DNA from: Bos javanicus
Lineage: Eukaryota; Chordata; Mammalia; Artiodactyla; Bovidae
DNA: 64,000 nucleotides
Direction: 5' to 3'
Assembly (NCBI RefSeq): GCF_032452875.1
Contig: NC_083876.1
Span: forward strand, 28,432,001-28,496,000
The notes beneath the pieces were generated by a model that worked only from the letters and a program-made list of their open reading frames with translations, ran no database searches and was not told the origin of the DNA. Shown here one piece after another: positions 56,601-64,000 of this stretch; within the stretch, counting starts at the first letter, position 1; each line of letters starts with the position of its first letter. The position numbers and the translations under genes are program-made.

Positions 56601-59600
56601 GTGCTCCTTCTGTTTTTTTTCTTTTAATGCTGAGTAGATGACCATGTTGGTAAGCACTTTAAAGTTAAGAGCTTAATATATTTTACTTTAAACCACAGTA
56701 AACTATGCTTTGCTCTTTAAATTCTAAGTAAAACTAGTCACAGCAAAAGAAACTTGAGGACTTCCCTGGTGGTCCAGCGGTTAAGAATCCATCCACCTAC
56801 AGATGCAGGGGACACAGGTTTGGTCCCTGGTCCAGGAAGAGTCCACATGCTGAGGGACAACTAAGCCTGTGTGCCATAACTACTGAAGCCCGCACACCCT
56901 AGGGCCTGTACTCCCCAGCAAGAGAAGCCACAGCAATGAGAAGCATGCACCCCACAACTAGAGAAGCCTGCACACAGCAGCAAAGACCCAGCGCAGTCAA
57001 AAATAAATACATTTTTTTTAAAGTATGGCAAAACCCACCACAATATTATAATTAGCCTCCAATTAAAAATAAATGAATAAAAAAAAAAGAAAGAAAGAAT
57101 CTTGAGTCTCACAAGTAAAACAAAAACAGTGCTTCTCTAAGCTTTCAGACCTAAAAGAACATTGGAGTGAGCTGAAGGTTTCAGAGGCTTTTGGGTCAAC
57201 AGCGATCAGATGGTGATGGCTTTGGGAAGTTAATAAGAAGTCCAGCAATTGGACTAGATATAGTCTTACACGCTATAGGACTATATATATATTCATTGAA
57301 GGTAAGTGAGAACAAGCTAGTGCTGGCAAGTAGATTTAATAAACTTTAAATTTATTGGATCAGTAAAAGTTAATATTCACTATTTTGTGTAGCAAATGGA
57401 TACAAATAGAACATTCTATTACCTTTTTTATCTGAAAGAACCATAATACTATCTCTGTGAGTATGTCCATAAAATTGTCCTGCAATGATGTCACTGTATT
57501 TTCTAAAAATGTCTATCAATTTCTCATTATGGTATTTTCTCATTGCTGAGATGCCCCTTGCATAAGGCAGATACCCCACTGGAACATGAGCTATGATGTA
57601 CACCTGGGGAGAGAAACACAAAGAGGACTGATGGGATTCTTTCTGCACATTTATCATAACAAAAAGACATTTAGATACCCAAGATTGAAAGTACACTAAT
57701 TAAACTTTAGAAAACAAATACACCATCTCTCCTACTCATTTATCAAAAAAGGAGAAATTATGAAACTATTAATGGTCTTAAATTTATACTTGTCTATTTA
57801 AACTGCATGGTTTATGATATAATAGTCTTCCCAGGTGGCGCTAGTGGTAAAGAACCCGCCTGCCAATGCAGGAGACATGAGAGACATGGGTTTGATCGCT
57901 GGGTTGGGAAGATCCCCTGGACATTATGATATTAGGTAACTGTGACCATGCTGCAGTCCATGGGGTCGCAAAGAGAAGGACACGACTGAGCGACTGAACT
58001 GAACTGAACTGAACTGATCAAGCCTTAGAGCAAAATAAAACTGGCATCAACAAAAGAGCACATCATGAACTGTTTCATGCAAGAACATCTTTAAATTGTA
58101 ATTCTTTTATTAATACCTGACCTCTTGCAAGTCTAATACATTCACAAGTATAACCCTCTGTTTATCCCCAGTGATGTTGGTCTATGGCATCTACCTTCTC
58201 TTTATTTTGCTGAGAGATGTTCAGTGTATTTTCTAGCCATTCAAATTGATTTGCTGGATCAGTCTGATTTAGGGTCACGGAATTTGGGCCATAGTATAAG
58301 TTTGTGTTGAGACTGATGATCCGAAGTTTCGGATTATTTGAAACTTTCTGTGTATAAAAGCCACCTATAAAAACAAATTTTAAACATATTCTATTACTAA
58401 AATAATACACAGATACATAGACACTGTGAAAGCAAAAATCTTAATTAAGGTTTACAATCCTTTCAGGAAGGTTATACTTATTTCTCATTGCCTCGTTTGC
58501 ACTTAAATAGGCTTATCATTGGATAAGAATCAGATTTAACAAACACTTACTGAAAACCTTCTCTGTGTCAATTCCAGCGCTGCCACTTCCACATACTGAG
58601 GTCACAACAGTTGTATTTAACATTCTTATGAAAAGATAACTAGGCAATGAGGTACTGATTTTTATCAAGGAACGATTAACAAATCAACTTCTACCTTTGT
58701 ATATTTGGGGAATTAAGATAAGAGATACAATGAAATCTAAAATCTAAAGAATGAGAACACTGAAGATACAACAGCAGATAAATCAAAGCTGCTAGACTCT
58801 CAGGTGAGATGGGGCTTAAATGCATAGCTGTGAACCAGTGAGCCAGTGACAGAACACTGCTGTCATGGCGCTTTCAGAGTTAGTGGACCTTGGCCCACTC
58901 ACCATCCATGCCTCTCCTCAGCTTTCAAACATGGGAAGACCTCTCGGAAAACTGGGCACAGAGACTCTTCAGAATTGGCACACCCAAGCAAACACTAAAC
59001 ATCTAAGTCCAAACGATATTAACTGGACAAAAACAGAGACAAAATAAGGCTGAGTAAATCTTTCACTTACCTTTCCTTAAAGTAGTAATAGCGTCTTCAG
59101 TCAGCCATGGTTTCCAGAGGTTTGCTACTGCATTGTACACTTGGCTGTTGACTACAGGCAGTTGATCCTGGCCACAAACAATATAATCCAACATTGAAAC
59201 TCTGAAGATACATGGTTGAATTAATTTAAACATGACTTGAGAGATTACTACCATAGGAGGCATCTGGAGATGCTGGAATACTAGATATACTTAATTTTTC
59301 AAGGAATTTATGGCTTTGTTGGGGAGATGGAGAACAAAATGCAAGCAGCCATCTATAAGACAGTGTGCTAGGAACCATCGCAAGGATCTTGTGAGTGGAG
59401 AAACAAGAATAATCAAGGCTGCCCTAGAGAGTCAGCAGGGAGAGTGAGAAGAGCATTTGAACCAGACCTTGAAGAATGATTTCATCAAGTTGATAGGAAA
59501 GGGAATCAAAGTAAAAACAATGGCCCAGACACCAACATGGTGCCACATACAGAAAAAAGCCCTTGTTTTGGCATAACTGAAGTAAAAAATTGATGTGGGA

Positions 59601-62600
59601 GTGTGCTCATTAGACACTGAAGGCTACTTTGCCCCTGAAAATTTAAGTTCTGGTGTAGCATTCCTAGGAAGTGGAGAAAACGTCATGATTTCAGAATTAA
59701 ACAAAGTCCTCTGAAATGTTAACACTAGTATAAAGCATTTTAACTTCTTGAAAGAAGACTTATAACCACATGTTTTTGATTTGAAGTCTCTTTATGTCAA
59801 CCCTGAATATTCATTGGAAAGACTGATGCTGAAGCCGAAGTTCTAATACTTTGGCCCCCTGATGCAAAGAGCCGACTCACTGGAAAAGACCCTGATGCTG
59901 GGAAAGACTGAAGCCAAAAGGAGAAGAGGGTGGCAGAGGATGAGATAGATAGCATCACCGACTCAATGGAATGAATTTGAGCTAACTCTGGGAGATAGTG
60001 AAGGACAGGGAAGCCTGGCATGCTGCAGTCCATGGGGTCGCAAAGAGACACGACTCACTGACTAAACAACAACTCTTCATGTTAGCCTAAATCATATCAT
60101 TTTGATTTTCTAAATATTATATGTATAATATATTAGACAGTATTTTTATCATCCTACTTTATCATATCATTATTAAAGAACCCTTATGGTGACATAAGCT
60201 CTAGACAAGAAAAATAAAGCTTCAAGAAAATAGATACTGAATAAAAACTCAGAAATCATTTGTGAAATTGAGTGATTATTTCTATTTTCTTTTCAAAAAA
60301 TTATACTAAAAAACTGAAGCCATTTTCTTCACTTTCTTCATTTCCCTCTGTATATTGGTGACCCAGACCTATTTCTTCAAGGAGTTTCACTGACATCATT
60401 AATTAAAATGCTTTACCTTTTTAAAAATGACATTCAAGTCACATTAGTTCCTAATACATATGCCTAATACTGAACTGAATACATGATTAAAATATAACTA
60501 TATTCAGGGAAAGTTGTAAGCAAATGACTTCTTTTAACTGAAGGTAATTATTCAAAGTATATTTTCAGTTTGTGTCAGAGATCGGAGTGATCTGTCTGAA
60601 AGCTACACAGTGGCTTTGCCCAATCTAAATCCTAATCAAACATTGGTAAGCATCATCATCATAAAAAAAACCTAACATTTTAGCCATTTGTTTACTTCAG
60701 GATGGATGCCAAGATACTGGTATAGTCATGTAGAGTCAAAATTATATAAACATTACCCTAGACTTTTCTCTCTACTTTAAACATGAGAAATATGAGCACC
60801 AGAGTTACGTGATTTATTCAGGGAGAGCTTGTCAGTTCCAGTTCAGTTCAGTCGCTCAGTTGTGTCCGACTCTTTGTGACCCCATGAATCGCAGCACACC
60901 AGGCCTCCCTGTCCATCACCAACTCCTGGAGTTCACTCAGACTCACGTCCATCAAGTCAGTGATGCCATCCAGCCATCTCATCCTCTGTCATCCCCTTCT
61001 CCTCCTGCCCCCAATCCCTGCCAGCATCAGAGTCTTTTCCAATGAGTCAACTCTTCGCATGACGTGGCCAAAGTACTGGACTTTCAGCTTTAGCATCATT
61101 CCTTCCAAAGAAATTCCAGGGCTGATCTCCTTTAGAATGGACTGGTTGGATCTCCTTGCAGTCCAAGGGACTCTCAAGAGTCTTCTCCAACACCACAGTT
61201 CAAAAGCATCAATTCTTCGGTGCTCAGCTTTCTTCACAGCCCAACTCTCACATCCATACATGACTACTGGAAAAACCATAGCCTTGACTAGATGGACCTT
61301 TGTTGGCAAAGTAATGTCTCTGCTTTTGAATATGCTATCTAGGTTGGTCATAACTTTCCTTCCAAGGAGTAAGCATCAGTTCCAGAGCTAGATATAAATT
61401 CCACATCTTTCTACCATCACTTTTATATCCAATTATCCATTGCACAATGGGAAGTGGTACCACCCACAGTTAGGCGGCACCAGCCTTGCCAGTGTAGGAG
61501 TATATAAAGATGCTGGTCTGGGCTGCTTCCTTGAGTAGTAATGGGAAGAAATCCTTGGGCTGTCCATATGAATATCTACTTCTGACATAATGGGTGGGAA
61601 CTTGTGTCTGTATGTTTATGTAGCTATGTTTATATACACGTTGATGGGAGAAATAACACATCCAATTTATTTATTACTAACATTCACCAGAATTTTATCT
61701 CAGATATGAGTAGCCTCTAGGTGAATTTGTTGTGGGGCTTTCATGTTACATTTGACATTCCTGAAACTGGGATGGAAGGAAAGATGGCAAAATAGTAGAA
61801 AGAAGATTTTTAGATATAAGATCACAAGCCAGAAAGAGGAAAAAATTAGCTGTTTAAGGTAAAAGGCTGCCCAATTTATCCTAGTTATACATGTAATAGG
61901 ATATATTTTAGACTTCGATAGTACCTATATCTTTGAATTATTATATGATTTGGCTTCACAAAAAGAAGGCAAAGAAAAAAGTAAAATGAAACCAATCCTC
62001 AGAGGAGCTAGGAAACACGTGTCCCGTGTCCCTGCTTCATGCTACAAAACCACCACTCCACTGACTGAGGGCTTATAATGTGCCAGGTAGGAAACTATGC
62101 CCTTTCCACCGAGCATCACTCAGATCAGATCAGATCAGATCAGTCAGTCGTGTCCGACTCTTTGCGACCCCAGGAATCGCAGCACGCCAGGCCTCCCTGT
62201 CCATCACCAACTCCCGGAGTTCACTGAGACTCACATCCATTGAGTCAGTGATGCCATCCAGCCATCTCATCCTCTGTCGTCCCCTTCTCCTCTTGTCCTC
62301 AATCCCTCCCAGCATCAGAGTGTTTTCCAATGAGTCAACTCTTCGCATGAGCATCACTAATTCTCCCCAAAACTTTGCAAGGTTAAGTATTACTGCTCTT
62401 GTTTACAAATGATCAGGGATAATTACATGCATTACTCAAGTTGCTCAGCTATTAGAAGCAGGACAGGTTTTTAAATTCTAATGAATGTGACACTAAACCC
62501 CACAGGTTTCCATTACAGCAGTCTGTCTGTCACCTAAAGCTTATAAAAACAATGTGTGTAACCTCTGGTTCCTGGAGACTGTCCACCTCCAGCCCTCTGC

Positions 62601-64000
62601 TCTGTGTGGTCTCATGTTTCAACAGTAACAAAAGCTGATCACTATGTTAAGAGGCTGACTGTCACCAAGACTCACATATTATTCATCTCAAGACTAGAGC
62701 CCAGACCCAGGAAGTCACTTAAACTTAAGCTCGTCCTAAAGTGCAACTTTCAAAGTCACAGTATTTAGATTAATTAACTAATATAATCAAGACCCTTATT
62801 AAGCAGTCTTTTGACATGAGATGGAAAAGATATTCTAAACACAGAGCAAACGCAGACAAAGAAAGGCATGAAAGTAAACACCATGTTCAGGAAATGCTGA
62901 TACGTTAGTCTGGCAAGAGCAAAGGACCTGTGAAAGGATGTTTGTTCAGCTGAACACAAAAGATACAGGATGTGGGCTCTGCCACTGAGTGACTGAGCAG
63001 TTAAAAGAGCACAGTTCTGGGCCTCAGTTTCCTCATTTATAAACTGAAGAGTTAATCTAGACCAAGGGTCAGCAAACTGTTTCTATACAGGGTCAAATAA
63101 TAATACTTTAGGCTTCGGGGTCATATAATCAATATGGTAACTATTCTCTGCTGTCACAGTACACAATCAACCGCAGGTAAAACAGAAAGAACAGCCATGG
63201 CTCTATTCCAATAAAACTTTTATTTACAAAATCAACTGTCAGGCCATATCCTGACCACAGGCCCTGGTTTGTCAAGCCCTGCAATAATCTCTAAGATCTC
63301 TTGAATCTGAACAAATGTAAGATTCTACACTGCTACAGCAGATCCCTGTTACTGGAACTGCTATCCGACTGTTATGCACAGGCTGTTTAATAAAACAGCC
63401 ACTCTAATAAAGGTTGAAGCCTAAGTTGTATTAGACATTAAAAATATTCTGAACATACTCTCTGCCTTGAATTATATTTTGAACATGGACTTCCCTTCCC
63501 TTCTTCCCTTCCCATAGAAGGGAAGATAATTCTCTATGCTTTGTTTTTAATCACAATCCAGCTTAGATCAGAGCATGAGTAGCTTAGTATGTCTAATAGA
63601 AATTCTAAAGTATGTAAACATTTGTCAATATTAACCTTTTTATGCTAGCCTGAACATGAAAATTAAAATGAACAAAATAATTTAAAAAAAAAAAAACTGA
63701 GGAAGAATAAGAAGGAAATCACAAATTAATAACCCATCAACTAATAATCTGCTTCCAAAACCCCACTATGGACATAACTTTTTCGAACTATTAAGAGTCA
63801 GTTTTAAGTCCCCAAACCATGTGTCTTGCCATCCTTGATGGTTAGTGTTAAGAGCACACTCTACTTCCACAAGCCCTGATCCCATGCTCTGTTATCAACC
63901 AGTTAGTTGCAAAACTTTGACACTACTGATGGGGAAAATCCTTCAAGCATTTCCAGAAGTTGTGGTCAAATTTACCTGTGGCCAGTAGTCATGATTACCC
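53650..64000 (-). CDS. SMPDL3A: SMPDL3A gene, 3' part (five complete coding exons plus the end of a sixth)
   Basis: Metallophosphoesterase of the acid-sphingomyelinase family, a secreted or lysosomal zinc phosphodiesterase. The human enzyme is reported to cleave nucleotide substrates and, more recently, cGAMP (established knowledge). Seen here: six coding blocks on the minus strand that join in frame, order 63976-64000, 59071-59167, 58195-58364, 57423-57603, 55685-55809, 54184-54501. Every visible boundary is GT-AG and there is no internal stop. Joined, they give about 304 C-terminal residues, close to human SMPDL3A throughout (recalled). Metal-binding motifs GNHD, AHVPVG and GHTHRDS are intact. 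Signal peptide, the first metal motifs and the promoter lie past position 64000. Introns contain BovB, Bov-tA and ART2A insertions but no damage to exons, so I read this as a functional gene. The paralogue SMPDL3B is a less good fit. Confidence 0.95.
53670..53675 (-). promoter_or_regulatory. Candidate polyadenylation signal AATAAA of SMPDL3A
   Basis: The first canonical hexamer downstream of the SMPDL3A stop codon on the minus strand (TTTATT on the plus strand). It is about 510 bases after the stop, beyond the Bov-tA insertion, and a T-rich stretch follows it. Its use is inferred. Confidence 0.5.
53741..53956 (-). mobile_element. Bov-tA SINE inside the SMPDL3A 3' UTR
   Basis: Sense to the gene. 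A perfect 15-base duplication CTGGAAGATAGGGTG flanks it (53726-53740 and 53957-53971). The head is CCACCTAGGAAGTC on the plus strand and the tail side GTGCGTGTTCAGTTGTATCC. Confidence 0.96.
54184..54501 (-). CDS. SMPDL3A: SMPDL3A terminal coding exon
   Basis: The acceptor is TTAACTATAG, and the exon starts with the GAT codon of DMLQYYLNLTDANLKGES. It encodes 105 residues and ends at TAA (54186-54184). It contains two sequons (NLT in YYLNLTD and in EYNLTQ) and the C-terminal cysteine cluster (VICQGKC, FQIC and TDC), the disulfide-rich tail typical of acid-sphingomyelinase-like proteins. It is collinear with the human C terminus, with scattered conservative substitutions and no gap. Confidence 0.96.
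   Translation of the reverse strand, partial: DMLQYYLNLTDANLKGESNWKLEYNLTQAYDIQDLQPKSLYKLAKQFAIQESKQFIKYYKYFFVSYDSSVICQGKCKIFQICAIMNLDVISYTDCFRQYHMKHRL
54502..55684 (-). other. SMPDL3A: SMPDL3A last intron
   Basis: Donor at 55684, acceptor at 54502. No recognised repeat or additional exon. The frames at 54921-55154 and 55399-55647 are intronic chance. Confidence 0.7.
55685..55809 (-). CDS. SMPDL3A: SMPDL3A internal exon (KPVNSLFVAPAV...DYKLL)
   Basis: This 125-base exon is not an ATG-started frame and is easy to miss. The acceptor is TGTCTAG and the donor GTAAG follows TTATTG. Its first two bases complete a glycine from the previous exon, then 41 codons run from KPVNSLFVAPAVTPV through TNNPGVRLFQYDPRDY to KLL. 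SLFVAPAVTP and FQYDPRDY are hallmark SMPDL3A strings. It connects in phase 0 with DMLQYYLN in the last exon. Confidence 0.96.
56464..56481 (+). repeat. (AT)n microsatellite
   Basis: About nine AT units in an SMPDL3A intron. Confidence 0.85.
56759..57095 (+). mobile_element. CHR-2/ART2A SINE fused to an L1 3' tail
   Basis: SINE part: GGACTTCCCTGGTGGTCCAG to CAGCAAAGACCCAGCGCAGT and AAATAAATAC. L1 part at about 57020-57086: AGTATGGCAAAACCCACCAC, ATTAGCCTCCAATTAAAAAT, the same text as the end of the L1 at 9393-9450. One duplication brackets both: AGAAACTTGAG (56748-56758) and AGAATCTTGAG (57096-57106, one mismatch). Confidence 0.8.
57423..57603 (-). CDS. SMPDL3A: SMPDL3A internal exon with AHVP and GHTH motifs
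   Basis: A 181-base exon after acceptor TCCCCAG with donor GTAATA. It carries two metal-site motifs: AHVPVGYLP near its start and GQFYGHTHRDS further on. The histidines of HVP and GHTH coordinate the two metal ions in this fold, so the C-terminal half of the active site is intact. Just after the first motif this sequence has ARGISAM where human SMPDL3A has an NIT sequon (recalled). That possible glycosylation site is therefore absent here. Confidence 0.96.
57821..57923 (+). mobile_element. Bov-tA SINE lacking its 3' body
   Basis: Only the tRNA-like head and short linker (TCTTCCCAGGTGGCGCTAGT to GGAAGATCCCCTGGAC). TTATGATAT flanks it (57812-57820 and 57924-57932). Antisense to SMPDL3A. Confidence 0.8.
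57947..58017 (+). mobile_element. BovB 3' tail stub, about 70 bp, in an SMPDL3A intron
   Basis: CATGCTGCAGTCCATGGGGT through GACTGAACTGAACTGAACTG. Antisense to SMPDL3A. No clear duplication was found. Confidence 0.75.
58195..58364 (-). CDS. SMPDL3A: SMPDL3A internal exon (GGFYTQKV...NKEK)
   Basis: A 170-base exon between acceptor TTATAG and donor GTAGAT. It encodes GGFYTQKVSNNPKLRIISLN, then the NLYYGPN segment, and ends at QQNKEK. Two N-x-S/T sequons are visible (NQT in TLNQTD and NIS in TLNISQ), as expected for a secreted or lysosomal glycoprotein. The reading frame runs on into the intron for ten codons before a stop, but the family alignment and the next exon starting with VYIIAHV place the splice after NKEK. 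Confidence 0.95.
58365..59070 (-). other. SMPDL3A: SMPDL3A intron
   Basis: About 700 bases, no recognised repeat. The plus-strand frame at 58865-59047 has no domain. Confidence 0.7.
59071..59167 (-). CDS. SMPDL3A: SMPDL3A internal exon (DQLPVV...TLRKG)
   Basis: A 97-base exon, phase 0 at its start and phase 1 at its end. The acceptor is GGCCAG at 59173-59168 and the donor GTAAGT follows 59071. It encodes 32 residues from DQLPVVNSQVYN to TTLRK plus the first base of a glycine codon. The run YNAVANLWKPWL is the conserved segment of SMPDL3 proteins after the GNHD motif. The intron upstream of it, about 4.8 kb to 63976, holds three BovB fragments and an old hAT element. Confidence 0.95.
59801..60070 (+). 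mobile_element. BovB 3' fragment in an SMPDL3A intron
   Basis: Runs from CCTGAATATTCATTGGAAAG to GACTCACTGACTAAACAACA. An older, diverged copy with small deletions and the AACAACA tail form. Antisense to the gene. Confidence 0.85.
60842..61375 (-). mobile_element. BovB 3' fragment in an SMPDL3A intron
   Basis: Sense to SMPDL3A. The minus-strand frame 60989-61351 carries VMYGCESWAVKKAEHRRIDA and the RRRRG run. TCAGTTCCAG flanks it (60832-60841 and 61376-61385), a 10-base duplication. It is well preserved and so relatively young. Confidence 0.93.
62121..62348 (-). mobile_element. BovB 3' fragment with altered tail repeat, in an SMPDL3A intron
   Basis: Sense to SMPDL3A. GAGCATCACT flanks it (62111-62120 and 62349-62358). 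The plus strand begins with AGATCAGATCAGATCAGATC instead of the usual TTCAG repeats. The tail unit on the element strand is therefore TGATC rather than TGAAC. Confidence 0.93.
63063..63281 (+). mobile_element. Non-autonomous hAT element (Charlie group)
   Basis: CAAGGGTCAGCAAACTGTTT, AACAGCCATGGCTCTATTCC, AATAAAACTTTTATTTACAA, GGTTTGTCAAGCCCTG. Same family as 16618-16833. Confidence 0.75.
63976..64000 (-). CDS. SMPDL3A: SMPDL3A exon, last 25 bases (cut by window edge)
   Basis: Reads GNHDYWPQ after one carried base, followed by donor GTAAAT at 63975-63970. GNHD is the metal-binding asparagine/histidine motif of the calcineurin-like phosphoesterase fold. The next exon continues in phase 0 with DQLPVV, exactly as in the human protein. 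Only a few residues are visible, so the call rests on this continuity. If the gene has eight exons as in human, this is the third. Confidence 0.85.

Larger units (their letters stand above)
55810..57422 (-). other. SMPDL3A: SMPDL3A intron with an ART2A-L1 chimera
   Basis: Contains the SINE-L1 insertion at 56759-57095 and an (AT)n run at 56464-56481. Otherwise unrecognised. Confidence 0.7.
57604..58194 (-). other. SMPDL3A: SMPDL3A intron with a SINE head and a BovB stub
   Basis: Holds the truncated Bov-tA at 57821-57923 and the BovB stub at 57947-58017. The rest is unrecognised. Confidence 0.7.
59168..63975 (-). other. SMPDL3A: SMPDL3A large intron
   Basis: About 4.8 kb with BovB fragments at 59801, 60842 and 62121, an MIR-like trace at 62980-63060 (GGGCCTCAGTTTCCTCATTT) and a hAT element at 63063. 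No extra exon is supported. Confidence 0.7.

Noticed and set aside
58162..58410. Frame starting MYYFSNRICLKF and ending DAIDQHHWG
   Set aside because: Both ends are intron read-through. Splice sites at 58364/58365 and 58195/58194 define the real exon.

Overview
This is mammalian nuclear DNA from a ruminant, most likely cattle or a close bovid. The evidence is the repeat content: about 25 Bov-tA SINEs (tRNA-headed), four dimeric Bov-A2 SINEs, about 15 RTE-type BovB LINE copies, a ruminant L1 3' end, CHR-2/ART2A-type SINEs, and older mammalian repeats (L2, MIR, MER5A, Tigger, MaLR LTRs). There are no bacterial operons, ribosome binding sites, CRISPR arrays or phage modules. Almost every open reading frame in the window is a repeat fragment or a chance ORF.

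One host gene is present. Positions 53.7-64.0 kb, minus strand, hold the 3' part of SMPDL3A (acid sphingomyelinase-like phosphodiesterase 3A). Five complete coding exons (59071-59167, 58195-58364, 57423-57603, 55685-55809, 54184-54501) and the last 25 bases of the preceding exon (63976-64000) join in frame through GT-AG introns, with no stop. They carry the metallophosphoesterase motifs GNHD, AHVP and GHTH. The 5' exons and promoter lie beyond position 64000. The 3' UTR contains a sense-oriented Bov-tA SINE flanked by a perfect 15-bp target-site duplication, and the first AATAAA lies beyond it at 53670-53675.

From 1 to about 53.6 kb I see no supported host exon. In human the neighbour downstream of SMPDL3A is a large intergenic gap before CLVS2 (from memory), which fits this gene desert. 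It is a layered repeat landscape. Old L2, MIR, hAT, Tigger and MaLR copies are interrupted by ruminant SINEs and BovB. Examples are an L2 cut by both a Bov-tA and a BovB (23.06-25.15 kb), an L1 inside a Tigger-like MITE (8.1-9.7 kb), and a 64-bp BovB tail inside a Bov-tA (39.2 kb). The largest element is a nearly full-length but frameshifted BovB at 49.6-53.1 kb, with a GC-rich tandem-repeat 5' region, an endonuclease domain and a reverse transcriptase domain. It points toward SMPDL3A from the downstream side, so the two are convergent.

I did not find a new multi-gene system. The most useful unusual signals are small insertions: a CHR-2/ART2A SINE fused to an L1 3' tail within one duplication, SINE and LINE stubs bounded by duplications, a BovB tail repeat that changed unit, and a strong CTCF-like motif beside a repeat-poor block at 25.2-26.8 kb. 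Repeat family names are by eye and memory. Positions are exact where a duplication or splice site fixes them, and otherwise good to about 5-20 bases.
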